Shown here: piece by piece, positions 33,942-45,510 of the stretch
How positions within the stretch are numbered: position 1 is the stretch's first letter
How the letters are laid out: every line of letters begins with the position of its first letter
From: Xanthostigma xanthostigma
Taxonomy: Eukaryota > Arthropoda > Insecta > Raphidioptera > Raphidiidae
Direction: 5' to 3'
Assembly (NCBI GenBank): GCA_963575645.1
Contig: OY754464.1
Coordinates: forward strand, 9,858,001 to 9,922,000
Length of the DNA: 64,000 nucleotides
Notes under the pieces: model-generated
What the model was told of the DNA's origin: nothing
The model's input: the letters and a program-made list of their open reading frames with translations, nothing else
The model's database searches: none
Program-made: the position numbers and the translations under genes

Positions 33942-34457
33942 TAGTGATGTGCCGGAGCTCCGTATCCGTATCCGCGGATATCCGAGGGAGAAGAAAGATC
34001 CGTATCCGTTAGTTTTTGGCGGATCTTTTACCTTATTAATTTTCAATTCATAGATGGAATTTCATATATATAGGTGATTAGGTAATAATGAAAAACTGTT
34101 AAATTCCATTCAGATTATTCTTTATTTCTTAAAATCGTATTTGGCACCTTTATATTGTAAAAATTTATCGTAGTGAGTACCATACCAATAGTACATAACT
34201 CAAAGGTACTAAAAAACTATCTTTACAATGAGATATTGCACATCGATTTTTGGAAAGAGACAATCTGTTATGAGAGTTAACTCTTAAAGAGGTCAATAAC
34301 TTTTTCCCATAACAGATAGTCTCTTTCCAAAGGTCGATGTGCAATATTTACCGCCGCGTACTCTAAGAAAGTTAAGATCCGTATCCGTATCCGCGGATCT
34401 TGAAACCAAATATCCGTATCCGCGGATATACATTTTTAACGATCCGGCACATCACTA
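33942..34457. mobile_element. hAT MITE family A, copy 1 (8-bp TSD)
   Basis: It starts TAGTGATGTGCCGGAGCTCC and ends with the inverse of TAGTGATGTGCCGGATCG. The 8-base duplication atctaaat is exact (33934-33941 and 34458-34465). Subterminal arrays of ccgtatccg/cgcggata words lie at both ends and a foldback core (gcacatcgat.. ttggaaagagac) is in the middle. Family copies are at 43441-43966 and, partial, 56687-56810. Confidence 0.85.
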
Positions 34458-34458
34458 A

Positions 34459-34947
34459 TCTAAATATATGAAAGGAAACCATGACTGACTGATCTATCAA
34501 CGCACAGCTCAAACCACTGAACGGATTGGGCTGAAATTTGGCCCACAGATAGTTATTACGACGTAGGCATCAGCTAAGAACGGATTTTTGGAAATTCAAC
34601 CCCTAAAAGAGTGTAACGGGGGTTTAATATTTGCATGGAAAAATCATATAATATGATAGATGTATAAATTCGAAAATGCGCAGGATTACTCCTGTCAACA
34701 AATAAATAAACACGTATTTCATGCTTTTTCAAAAACAACCCCTTCAGAGGGTGAAAAGAGGTAAATAGTCTAAAAATCAACATGCAGGGCGTTATTTGCA
34801 AGGTTTGTCGGGACGTTGATCACGTGAATGTCATCAATTTTGAAATTTATTAGGGGGTCTACGTCGAGAAAGGAGTAACTATGCCAAACAATCGGAATGC
34901 CTCTGTGTTTCGTCACAATCGCCTGCGAAGCCGCGGGTAACGGCTAG
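34459..34947 (+). mobile_element. Helitron-like copy N6
   Basis: It begins a/TCTAAATATATGAAAGG and includes tatcaacgcacagctcaaac and gggctgaaatttggc. It ends cgaagccgcgggtaacggCTAG/T (34944-34947 then T). The 5' TC and 3' CTAG/T fit Helitrons. Its first eight bases coincide with the hAT duplication, so the family A element inserted at its extreme 5' end. Confidence 0.5.
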
Positions 34948-35586
34948 TTAATATATACGTAGGTTTTTCTATATTAATATACAAGCCAATGCCTATAATA
35001 ATCGCACACTCACACGTTACCTAAAAGTGGAATGTTTACACTTTCCACCCTTCGTCAAATTAATCAATGAACTTTAAACTTTAGAATTTTATTCACTAAG
35101 AAAGCAATTGCGAGAGTTGTCTTCTCATTCCCTGGGGAACTTCAAACACGCCAAAGGTTATGAAAGGTGGTTTAAGGGGGCTTTCTATAGTGTAGAAGCT
35201 TTTTTTTGATACCATTATTATTAGTGTATTTGCCATAAGGCACTTACACTATTGGCGTCGGTGGGATGGCGGGACCTAGGGGTCGGACCAAAATTTCTCG
35301 ACGTTTCATAGCCTCCTAAACACTTTTTCAAAATTGAAATTTAACCCTTTAGTAATAATTAAAATGTCCTATTAAAATTGGCCCGACAAAACCGGATTTA
35401 AAAAATTTATGAAAACGTTAATTTGTAGATATGGATTTATTTAGTGAAGGGTAAATTTAATTTGTTGTATTGATAACAATATTAAAATTAAGAGAAAAAA
35501 AATTATTTTAAGGGGTTAATTTTTTTATTTTGTTCAAAAATAAAGTTAAGTTTATATAAGGGAGCCACACTGCCTATAATAGCTAA

Positions 35587-36135
35587 TCTATATACTAATA
35601 TATAAAGCTGAAAAGTTTGTTTGTTTGTTTGAACGCGCTAATCTCAGAAACTACTGGTTCGAATTGAAAAAAATTTTTTTTGTTGAATAGCCCATTTATC
35701 GAGGAAGGCTATATTGCTATATAATATTACGCTACGACCAATTGGAGCGGAGCATCAATGAAAAATGTTGCAAGATGCAACTCAAAATTAGTCCGTCCGA
35801 TAAATATTATCAAGTGAAATGCCTTAACTAAATATTGCAATATTAGCGCGCCAAATATACAAGTCCGGATAGCTCAATCGGTAGAGCGTAAGACTCTTAA
35901 TGCCAGGGTGTAGGGTTCAACCCCACGTCGGCAAATGTATTTTTAAGAAATTTATTACTTAAAAAAAGTATAAATACTGCTTTTTAACGACAAAAACTTT
36001 TTAACGGTAACGCCGATCATTCTGAAGTTTGGACACAAAATTCATCTCGGTAAACTAAGATGGATGTGCGTACTCATGTCCATTCCTTCCCCATTTGTTC
36101 TTTTGCACCCGGGTGAAACCGGGCGGGACCGCTAT
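35587..36135 (+). mobile_element. Helitron-like copy N1 carrying a tRNA-Lys-like segment
   Basis: 5' end a/TCTATATACTAATATATAAA. The 3' end has the hairpin cccgggtgaaaccggg, a short GC spacer and CTA at 36132. The copy contains a tRNA-Lys-like block at 35863-35933. It aligns with N2 (40251-40810, inverted) along its 3' two thirds and with N3 (36893-37511, inverted) at its 5' end. Non-coding. Confidence 0.6.
35863..35933 (+). repeat. tRNA-Lys(CTT)-like pseudogene inside Helitron N1
   Basis: ggatagctcaatcggtagag is an A box and gggttcaaccccacg a B box, with the anticodon loop reading ctcttaa (CTT). The acceptor and anticodon stems do not pair properly, so it should not be a working tRNA. The same block sits at the matching place in N2, so it amplified with the element. 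Confidence 0.65.
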
Positions 36136-36539
36136 ATACACTATATTGTCGGCAGGGTTTCGCACTGCGACCCGAGTTTTTCTTGCTTATGGTTGTTATT
36201 TTCAGTTGAAAACGTCTTGAGACATATGTTAATTCTCAATATCGTTATTTATGATGACGTCTGATTTCAGTACAATTATTTGATGACGGCTCGTTCGTAG
36301 ATAAAAACTGAATACGTTTTACAAAGGTACCAATTGAGTACAAATGAGTATCCACTTCAATGCACTCGATTTATCAATTAAACACGTCATGTCAACAGCT
36401 GTGAATAATTTGTATGCAATAATCTGTTTACTGTTTTATAATGTCGCTACAAATCCGTCATTTCATGGAGAACTTATAGTTACACTTCTGACATTATCGA
36501 TACTACAGTAGATAACAATTTGTGTAATATAATAATGGG

Positions 36540-36705
36540 GAAAAATAGAACCTTAGCCTTTACAATATTTTTATTTTTTACCCTACGTTTCGTCTCTAAT
36601 TTTAGACTTCTTCAGGGCTATATAATTGATAAATAAAAATACATTATTAATATTATTATTGTATCTACAGGGTAAGGTTCTATTTTTTCCGTTATTATAT
36701 TATCA
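36540..36705 (-). repeat. Inverted-repeat unit with hammerhead-like motif
   Basis: Ends aataatggggaaaaatagaa and ttctattttttccgttatta are inverted. On the minus strand the unit reads ccctgaagaagtct, a short loop, agagacgaaacgtaggg, with a perfect GTCT/AGAC stem between CTGAAGA and GAAACG. This is the same order as in the Penelope-like copies, though the flanks are unrelated. Confidence 0.45.
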
Positions 36706-36892
36706 AAATCACATAAGACGAACGATAACAACATTAAATATGAAGATTTTTTATCTTAAGTATCTAATTTAATGTATACAGGGACCAATAAAAAATATAC
36801 TAGTTTATTGTGCTTATACCGTGTGTTGATAAGTTAGTAATGTTTTTGAATAATTAATTAATGCTTTACCGAACAACTGATCAATATTTATA

Positions 36893-37511
36893 ATTGGTCG
36901 TAGCCAGGGCCGGATTAAGACTCCTAAGCATTTCTTGCTTATGGGCCCCATCTCTAATATGTACAGTTTATAAAAAAAATTCAAATTGATATAAAACAGT
37001 TGAAAAGCATAGATTTTTAGGAAAAAAATTGAATTTTACAATCAATGCTCTCATCAAACCTTAGGCATTTTTATACAATAGAAAACAGTTTCAAAACTTT
37101 AAAATTAAAATAAATTGAATCCTTTTAAATAATGTTTTTTATCGTTTTCATTTTCAAAAATAAATTATTGTTTATTTTTAATTTTATACACTAAATACAT
37201 ACCAGTATAGATCAAATTTTTGAGAACATGACAAAAAGAAAAAAAAAATGTTAACACGGTTTAGTGAGGTACTTTTCATTTCTAAGTTGTTTCTTGGTGC
37301 CCCCTGAGACGTGATGTCCTAAGGCCTAAGCAATTGCTTAATTTGCTTATAGGCTAATCCGGAACTAGTCGTAGCGTGATATTATATAGCCTATAGCCTT
37401 CCTCGATAAGTGGGCTATCCAACAAAAAAAAATTCTTCAATTTGAACCAGTAGTTCCTGAGATTAGCGCGTTCAACCAAACAAACTCTTCAGCTTTATAT
37501 ATTAGTATAGA
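36893..37511 (-). mobile_element. Helitron-like copy N3, split by a hAT element
   Basis: On the minus strand it starts a/TCTATACTAATATATAAAGC at 37511 and runs through aacgcgctaatctcaggaac and agcccacttatcgaggaagg, as in N1. It is interrupted at the gctacgac site by the 36905-37367 hAT and continues for only about 12 bases beyond. Confidence 0.6.
36905..37367. mobile_element. hAT-type MITE with 8-bp TSD inside Helitron N3
   Basis: The left end is CAGGGCCGGATTAAG. The right end reads inverted (..aggctaatccgg) with a worn tip. The duplication gtcgtagc is exact (36897-36904 and 37368-37375). N1 has the unoccupied site, reading gctacgac once. The interior is AT-rich and non-coding. Confidence 0.8.
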
Positions 37512-38480
37512 TAGTCATCGAAAGTTCAAATTTGGCTTGCATAGCGAAACTATAGCAAAGGTAAGATTTTTATTTGTTTTTTAGATTAGTGCAAATTAGT
37601 AAATTTTACAAAGAATGATGAACGATGCTCTCGAAGTACATTTTTTTGGTATTTTTACAATGGTACTATTTCCTTTAAGTGCTTTAATTAGAAACAAATT
37701 ATTATTTGATAATTCATATTATATTCCATTCATGCGTTAGTCTTCAACAGATATGAAAAAAAATTACTTTGATGTGTAATTTTTCCTTTGATGTTTTAAT
37801 TTTCATTAAACAAATGTTATTATACAACGCAGAAAATGCGATCACGTCTTTCGAGAACATAAAGTGATAATAAAGATGAACTAATTTCAAAAACAACGCA
37901 AAACTCGTTTCAGTGTTTGTAGTCATTGCAGCACGGTTGAGTTAAATTCTTGCCCTAAATATTTAGAATTGTCAGTCCTGAGTATAGGTATATACCGTAT
38001 ATTATTTTACAGGCAGTCTGCAAAACTTTACTGTAATTAAAATTCCCTATTGGGTTACCAGCATCGAATTTATCATCGTATTTTTATTGAAATTAATACT
38101 TTGTATGCATTTCCGGACGCGCTTAACGCAAACGATGAAGCGCGCCCTCACAACTTCATAGACACGGGATACCGGGAGCTTTGTGTTCCGTTCCCCGTAT
38201 GGAGTGGTGCAACGCAAGGCTATACCCCCCCCTTTCTCCTATCTCTCTCAAGATCAACGTTCTCGCTTTTGCTCTTGTACGCCATTCAACTAATTTAGTG
38301 TAAGAAGTATTTACTTCAGCCGTGTATATAACGGCTATAATTTTCTGGCACGGGTAGGTGTATTTCAAAATACACTTATATCTCTTACTTTAGCCACCGT
38401 GTACCAATTTAGCTTAGAAATGGCGTGCTTTATATTTTCGCTCACTGTTCATTCCCTCTTTGCCGTATCGTAATATTATA

Positions 38481-38898
38481 TATGTTACCGGTCAATGTCG
38501 ACAATGTCCGACCCACATCGGGCAATGTCCGAAATCGGACAGTATTCATAAAATAGATTTTTTATAAACATGAAACGCTGACATTTGATTGTATCTTTAT
38601 CATGATAAGTTATCATTGACGCTTTATGGAATTTTTATAACTAATATCAACTATTGAAGAATATATTTTTCAGCTTTCTATTACAATTATTAATTATTGA
38701 TGATTCAGTAGTTGATATCAGTGATAAAAATTCCATAAAGCGTTAATGATAACTTCTCATGATAAAGATACAATCAAATGTCAGCGTTTCATATTTATAA
38801 AAAATCTATTTTTTGAACCTTGTCCGATTTCGGACATTGTCCGATGTGGCTCGGGCGTTGTCGACATTGTCCGGATTCCGGACATTGACCGTAACATA
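38481..38898. mobile_element. Foldback MITE with TGTTACGGTCAATGTC ends
   Basis: tatgttac(c)ggtcaatgtc at the left is inverted at the right (gacattgaccgtaacata), with TA directly outside each end. Long inner arms also match (gtccgaaatcgga, aacgctgacatttgattg, cttttatggaatttt-type words). A TA duplication would suggest Tc1/mariner mobilisation but cannot be separated from the palindrome itself. Confidence 0.65.
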
Positions 38899-39426
38899 TA
38901 CAGCTTCTGTCACTCGGGATGAAGTAGGTAGTGAAATTATTTCTCTAGTAGTTTCAGTAATTCCTGAAATAATCCCCTGCAAATAAACAAATTTTTCCTG
39001 TTTCCCGGATGCCGAGTATATAGTGATGACAATTGAATCGATCTCAGCGTGACCTGTGGACTAAATGGGCAATAAAAGGAGGAAATCCATGTACGCACAC
39101 CCCAGGAAGATAGCCTTGGGTAGTGTGGGACTCGGGAATAACCCATATACCCACTGAATCCTCATCTATCCCGCTCCATAGATCCTCCCTGCGGTAGCCC
39201 TGTCATTCCTTCGCAGGGAAGGGAGTTGTTGGCTAAGCCAACTTTTATAAAATTCCACCGGGGTTTGTCCTGAACATTTCGGATAAGGCTCATCTGTAAA
39301 TGCCCAAAATCACTCGCCAATTTTTTAATTTGATTACTGTTAGAATTGGTCAGTGTTGAAGTTTACACCAAGATATTTCTATACTTGTTCAATTGAAGTT
39401 ACATGCTTTTAGAGAGTATAGTTTAA

Positions 39427-39844
39427 AGAGCGGGTCACACTAGGCTGCTTGTCAGCCGCAGCTGATCAGCGGCGGACAGTAGCATCAGCAAGCAGCGGCA
39501 GGCAGCCCGGCCACACTACGGCTGCTACTCGCTAGTTTACCGCGAGTAGTGGCTGCCAATCCGGTCACTACATCATCGAACATAAACCACGTGGTACGTG
39601 ATGGTTTACTCGCCTATGATACTGCTTCGAACAGACTGCGCTGCTCGCTGGTGGTAGCGGGTGCGAGTAAGTCACGTGACCTGCCAGTCGCCGCTGCCTG
39701 GCTACCAATTTCACCAGCCGCTGATAAATACTCGCCGGCTGGCGGCGCCAGCGGCGAATTTTATACTCACACTATGTTGATTGATGGCTGACAGTAGCGG
39801 CTTCCACAACTCGCGGCTGGCAACCAGCCTAGTGTGACCCGCGC
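39427..39844. mobile_element. GC-rich MITE flanked by TTAA
   Basis: Ends are (ag)agcgggtcacactaggctg and the inverse of gcgcgggtcacactaggctg, with TTAA on both sides (39423-39426 and 39845-39848). That duplication is typical of piggyBac-type elements. The interior is rich in gctg, cagc and cgag words and much higher in GC than the flanks. Open frames within it match nothing I know. Confidence 0.65.
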
Positions 39845-40250
39845 TTAAGTGTAAACCCTGTATGTTTTGTGTATAAAGTAGCCTTAAATGGATCGTCAGT
39901 CACCGCTGACCATATCCATAAACTGCAAGTTCCCATAATAAGAACTCCGGTTACATACTTCGTATTATCTCTATGCACCTAAAACTATACACAATACATA
40001 CGCAAGCTACTTTCGAAACGTGTTCCTTATAAGAACACAAATATTGTGTTTGTGGAATGGTTGCCGGACATAAAGTACTAGGTATGTAGTAATGGTATTT
40101 TTACTGGGAATCGGCGTATCTTCACCCGGACACCCAATAACTCTTGAGGTCAACCACTCAAAAACTAGAACACTTTTCTCAAAGCTAGCTAAGGTTCAGG
40201 ATGGCATAATGTCGTTTTAGAAAGGAAGCAAAAGAAACTTTTATAAATTA

Positions 40251-40810
40251 TTAGCGGTCCCGCCCGGTTTCACCCGGGTGCAAAAGAACGAATGGGGAAG
40301 GGGGGCACATGAGTACGCACATTCATCTTAGTTTACCGAGATGAATGTTGTGTCCAAATTTCATAATGATCGGAGTTACTGTTCAAAAGTTTTTGTCGTT
40401 AAAAAGCAGTATTTATGCTTTTTTTTTAGTGGTAGGTTTCTTTTAAAACAATAATTACTCTAATTAATAAAATATAATAAATATATATAATTGAAAACAC
40501 TGTAGGAAAATTATTTTTATATAGGTACCTATAGTTGTAACAGTTTTCAAATGAGCTATTAATTAAATTTATTTAGTCGTAATAAAATTTAAAAAAATTG
40601 AAATGTAAGCCTTAGAAGAAAGCAATGTAGTAAATAAAAAAAATAAATATATATTCGCCGACGTGGGGCTTGAACCCACGACCCTGGCATTAAGAGTCTG
40701 ATGCTCTACCGGCTGAGTTAGCCGGGCGCTAATAATGCAATATTTAGTTAGAGCATTTCACCTGATAATATTTGTCGAACGGACAAATTTTGCTATACAT
40801 CTTGCAACAT
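40251..40810 (-). mobile_element. Helitron-like copy N2 carrying a tRNA-Lys-like segment
   Basis: On the minus strand the 3' end shows the hairpin cccgggtgaaaccggg, spacer cgggaccg and CTAA/T at 40254-40251. It aligns with N1, including the embedded tRNA-like block. The copy breaks off near 40810 (tacatcttgcaaca), so its 5' third is missing. Confidence 0.6.
40654..40729 (-). repeat. tRNA-Lys(CTT)-like pseudogene inside Helitron N2
   Basis: Minus strand: cccggctaactcagccggta as D arm and A box, ctcttaa anticodon loop, and gggttcaagccccacg as T arm. It is closer to a real tRNA-Lys than the N1 copy, but positions 1-2 do not pair with the 3' acceptor strand and the anticodon stem has three mismatches. 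Confidence 0.65.
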
Positions 40811-41682
40811 TATTAAAACAGTTTTGAGCAGAAGAAGACGGAAAAACTAGGGGATGAAACACTTTGAGACGAGATAACTCGTGCTGCATTTTTAATTCTA
40901 CAATAAGAAACTCTCATAATTGGCTCTTGACATAGTATATCCTAAGGAGCTATTCAAGTATTACGTAAGCAGAATTTTAGTAGTTTTTGTAACAATGTAA
41001 ACCAAGTAAACCTTAGCAATTTCTACGTTTAAAGGAGTTTTTCGTTAAATAGAATTTCGCTATATAGAGTTCGCACTGTAGGTATTTGGTTTTTTTAATT
41101 GATGTTTCAGTATTGAAAAATTGGATATACGCAGACATAAAATAATTGTTGAAAATTTGGTTTTGAATAAATAATAAATATTATAATTTACGTATGAAAC
41201 TCAAAAAATGATCGCTAACTACCGAAAAGGCACGGTTGTCCCTTTTTTTAACGGCAGAATGATTATGCTAAGCGTAAAGCGCATTATTACGTATTACATA
41301 TTATGTATTCCGTGGAGTATTACGTAATTAATGTTTATTTCAAATCCACAAACGATTTTAGCCTTGATTAGCTTCGGAAAAAGTGTGTTTACTAATTAGT
41401 ATTCAGTACGTAATCTCTACAGTATTCTGTAAGCCAAGACTGAAATGGCAAACTCGTGGAATTTGCATGATGGCCGAGTTAGAGAAGCGTAGATCCGGTG
41501 TCCACATGAGATCGTTCAGATCTCGTTGACGATTTTAATATTTTTCATGGCCAATTTGTTTGTAAATTTTCCAATAATTCACGTAAAATAACTACAGGCA
41601 ACATTACAATCACAAAAACAAAAAAAGACGAGAGGTGCCGTGGAATGAAGTTATTTTCGCTAATTATTATGTATCATATTTT

Positions 41683-42434
41683 TTGACGTGATAACGTCTT
41701 ATAAATTGATGAATCACCAATCTTATAAATTGATGAAACACCGGCTGCATGCACAAAAAAGTGTAACGTTCCTAACGTTCCGCCTGACCCTGTGCATGCT
41801 TTTCTCGAAAACGGCCCTAACGAATTGGATGCAATTTACTGAAAAGGGATTTTGGGGGGCAAAAAATCGTTTTAGCTAGGTCTCATCTCTCGAAAAAATC
41901 GTTTTCTTACAAATTTTATCATTATAAAAATCAATTTTTTGACGTATGAAAATACTTAAATATTGTAAGTAGGTTTTGGAATTTTATATAAACAATGAAA
42001 CAATTGTTTTGTAAATATTATGACAGTTAATCTTTGAGACTTAAAATAAATACGAAAGAAAGAAAGTTAAAAAAAACAATTATTATTATAGGTGGTGAGT
42101 AATTTAAATAAATAAAATTAACCTAAATTTGAAGCGAAAGATGCAATATCATAGATTCGAATTATTATAATTATTATATGTAGAATATAGGAGAAATAGA
42201 ACATAAATTATTTTGTTGTTATAACAACAAAATAACTACCTATAGGTAGTTCATAATTTCATTTGCTTTCGTTCAAACAATCTATTAATTTTGTGAAAAA
42301 ATATATGCAGGCAACCCAAATTACGTAAAATTAACCTAAATTTGAAGCGAAAGATGCAGATTATTAAATATGATATTCGAGCGGAATACGTTATCACGTA
42401 AAACTATCGTCCGTAAACCGACTTTAGACAACCA
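41683..42434 (-). repeat. Interspersed element family G, copy 3
   Basis: Left end tttttgacgtgataacgtct, right end gtcgtttacg-type: cgtaaaaactatcgtccgta is present as acgtaaaactatcgtcc then gtaaaccgacttt and agacaaccaatt. The cttataaattgatga block is duplicated at the left. The middle differs from the other copies, so it may be a composite. Confidence 0.6.
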
Positions 42435-42552
42435 ATTTTTTAGTAATTTGTGTATAAATTATTCGAAAATTTTATTTATACCAAAATATGATTATTAAAC
42501 AAAAATTAATCGTGTGATTTGCAACTCTAAAAAAATAAAAATAACATTTGTT

Positions 42553-42622
42553 GCGCATCTGTCGGAAATCAAACCTCGGCCACCCGCATGGCAGATGAGT
42601 ATTCTACTACTGAACCATTGAA
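42553..42622 (-). pseudogene. tRNA-Gly(GCC) pseudogene
   Basis: On the minus strand: atggttcagtagtagaatac, ctgccatgcggg (anticodon GCC) and gaggtttgatttccg, matching the D, anticodon and T arms of eukaryotic tRNA-Gly. The 5' acceptor strand no longer pairs with the 3' side (cagatgc) and the B box is mutated. It is a pseudogene or SINE-related relic. Confidence 0.65.
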
Positions 42623-42667
42623 ATTGTTTAGATATCGCTATTTATATAGGTTTAATAACAAATCGTG

Positions 42668-42960
42668 AAGCTAGAAGGCGTTGCATTTCACAAAATATTA
42701 ATGTCAAAAACTGGCAAATATTTGAAATGGCATCCGTTTTTGAACAAATGCAATCTTTTTATTTTAAGACAGAACATACGCAATCTTTAAATGTCCATAA
42801 CACACTGTGTAAGAGAAAAGGATAGCTGATCCACGTGCGCGATGTATTAGGCAAAATCGAATTTATATACAGTGTTTATTTCTGCTTCTTTATGTATAAA
42901 AAAACTATTTGTGCGAATTCTGTTATAGGAAATCTATGTAAAAATGTTGTTCGTGTTAAA
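42668..42960 (+). repeat. Interspersed repeat family H, copy 1
   Basis: aaggcgttgcatttcacaaa and aattctgttata.gaaat.tatgtaaaa are shared in order with 50663-50835. That copy lies inside family G copy 4, while this one sits just beyond family G copy 3, so H may be an internal part of a longer G element. Confidence 0.5.
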
Positions 42961-43440
42961 CACCATGTTCACTTTAAAATGGACATACAGTATATAAGTA
43001 CCAAGGGCTAACTTATTGTAACCTGCGATTATTTCATAGCTGTTACTTATGACTATTTATTTTCAGAGAACAGTAACTGTAGCATCTGCTATAAGAAAAT
43101 TCGCTAAAATTAAGGTGAAATTGAGTGTTCAAGTTAAAAATGCAGTTTGTACCGAATAATGTTTAGCTCCCAACCAGTCCCCATATAAAATCGATCGAAT
43201 GAGCTGATGGGACGAGAGGCTGCTCGTAACTTGTATTTACTGAAGGCTTATATAAAGCGTATCATTAAACATATTTTTTCTTTTGCTTTCTCGTATTATA
43301 CACACGGCTCTACTGTTAGATGGATACATATTGGAACCTATATTCTACTAATTTGTAGTATTGAAACTTTATTGATATTAATTATTTGTTCTACGAACAC
43401 ACTTTTAACACACGATTTAGGTTATATCGAGGGTTAATAC

Positions 43441-43966
43441 TAGTGATGTGCCGGATCGTTAAAAATGTATATCCGCGGATACGGATCTGAATGCGGATAT
43501 TTGGTTTCAAGTTCCGCGGATACGGATACGGATCTTAACTTTCTTAGAGACAAATATTGCACATCGACCTTTGGAAAGAGGCTATCTGTTATGGGTAAAA
43601 GTTATTGACCTCTTTAAGACTTAACTCTCATAACAGATTGTCTCTTTCCAAAGATCGATGTGCAATATTTCATGATAAAGATAGTTTTTTAGTACCTTTG
43701 AATTATGTACTATTGGTATGGTACTCGACTACGATAAATGTTTGCAATATAAAGGTGCCAAATACGATTTTAAAAAATAAAAAATAATCTGAATGGAATT
43801 TAACAGTTTTTCATTATTACCTAATCGCCTATATATCTATATAAAATTTCATCTATGAATGGAAAATTAATAAGGTAAAAGATCCGTAAAAGATCCGCCA
43901 AAAACTAACGGATACGGATACGGATCTTTCTTCTCCCTCGGATATCCGCGGATACGCACATCACTA
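43441..43966. mobile_element. hAT MITE family A, copy 2
   Basis: TAGTGATGTGCCGGATCGTT at the left, and an inverted, slightly shortened end (gcgcacatcacta style) at the right. The flanking 8-mers gttaatac (43433-43440) and tttaatac (43967-43974) differ at one base. It aligns inverted with 33942-34457, including the cggatac arrays and the foldback centre. Confidence 0.8.
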
Positions 43967-43989
43967 TTTAATACGTAAGAAGTCATGAG

Positions 43990-44780
43990 CGGCAGTTTTT
44001 GTAAAATTGTGTCTTATCTTCATCAGTTCCGATACAATCTGGTAAAACGGCATGTGCGTCGGATAACGTAGTAAAAATTGCGTAAGCGACACATTGCTGA
44101 ATGAGAGTTTTACAGTAAAAATTCCAGCCAATTGGGCGACGGGACCATTCTAACTTCAAAGTGTTGACATTTGACATAGTATATAATAAAGAAAATACAA
44201 TTCCTGATATCGCTTGAGGTGAGGAGGGGTAATGGCTAGTATTCAATATATTTGCTATTCGTTGCCATGGTTACCTACATAATATGTTCCACGTATATAA
44301 AAATTAATCAAAGCATGCTTAACTAGTTTATTTCTGACATATCTACAAAGCAAAAGAACAGCTGATTTTTTTACTTTTAAAATATTTCCGAAACTATAAA
44401 GTTTAGAAAAAACCATTTTAACAAAACTTTCTTGAAAAAATAAATAGAATAATATGCCGTTTCGAAAAGTATATCATTATTATCTAAAAAACACCGTTAT
44501 AGCATATATCTCTTCTGCGCATGCGGCGATTTTCATCAAAAACAACAGGGATCTTCAATTTTACATACCAAACACCCTCCCAAAATTTGGTTTCAATCCG
44601 CTCATCCGTTTGACCTGTATCGTACCCACAAACAGACAAACAAACGCAGAGAGTTTTTCCAAAAATATGTTTTTTGGATTCGGGGGGCCTCTAAACGAAA
44701 AGATACTGTAAAAGTTTGAAAGAGTGATTTTTGTCCTAATCTAGTACCATCCCCTACTTGTAGGTTGGAATGGTTAAATT
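43990..44780 (+). repeat. Interspersed repeat family J, copy 1
   Basis: Shared with 53235-54190 (inverted) over cagccaattgggcgacggga, gccatggttacc, aagcatgcttaactagttta, aaaatttggtttcaatccgc, tttgacctgtatcg and the end ccctacttgtaggttggaat. The 3' part also recurs at 46075-46370. It is non-coding, resembling the 3' region of a retroelement. Class unknown. Confidence 0.6.
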
Positions 44781-45055
44781 AAACATGTGTTTGAACTCAG
44801 TTCTTTGTAATATAACTGGCTCCAGAATAGACCCGTATATATAATTTGTTGGAATAGATCCCATTATGTAAACACAGTTGGGTAAGCTATAAGGCCGGCG
44901 ATGTAGAGTCGTTCTTTACATAATCCAGAGTTCCTAAAAGCAGATAATCTCATCTTATGTTATATGGTACAGTTCACCCACGTCATCCCCAGCTTCTCTT
45001 GCGTCTTATTTCTTCCACCCGCTCCGACAGTCGGTCCATTTCGTCTTTTAAATAC

Positions 45056-45510
45056 ATTTTTCTTCATACCTCAAAGCTCCTACTTTCGGCACCAATTGTA
45101 AAGCAGAAAGACTAACAGTCACTCCTTGGTGGGATTACACGCCCAAATGCGGAAAGTTCGTACGTTCGGGCGGTCGTAAGGCAAAAACAACCAATCAACT
45201 GTTGTTTAGATGTCGTTTCCATAGCAACCCTATTACATTTTAGCTAATAATCGCGAACAACTGTCATTTATGTATTTACGTATACATTCAAAGCTTGCTT
45301 GGACTTTATCTGTGTTTTGATGCAATTAATACGTAATTAATTAATGTATTTAATAAGCGTGCTTACGACCGAGGTATGAAGAAAAATAGCATACATCACA
45401 CTGGCCGAAGGTGTGATAACTTGCCCTGAGCTTCATGATGCCCTCGGCTTCGCCTCAGGCCTCATGGCGCGCAGGGCAAGAATATCACACTTTCGGCCTT
45501 TGTGGTGTAA
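45056..45510. repeat. Inverted-repeat element
   Basis: tttttcttcatacctcaaag faces inverted cgaggtatgaagaaaaat. A second palindromic block, ggccgaaggtgtgat / atcacactttcggcc, with GC-rich tgccctgagc/gcagggca arms follows to 45510. Style and words (cttcatac, ggcc, gtggtgtaatatact) relate it to 26755-27095. Confidence 0.5.

Noticed and set aside
35863..35933. Functional tRNA-Lys gene
   Set aside because: The acceptor and anticodon stems do not pair and the block is embedded at the same place in two Helitron-like copies, so it is a hitch-hiking tRNA-like segment.
39549..39791. 80-codon reading frame
   Set aside because: It lies wholly inside the GC-rich TTAA MITE, where stop codons are rare by composition. 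No domain, no splice context.
42553..42622. Functional tRNA-Gly gene
   Set aside because: The D, anticodon and T arms are recognisable, but the 5' acceptor strand is lost and the B box is mutated.
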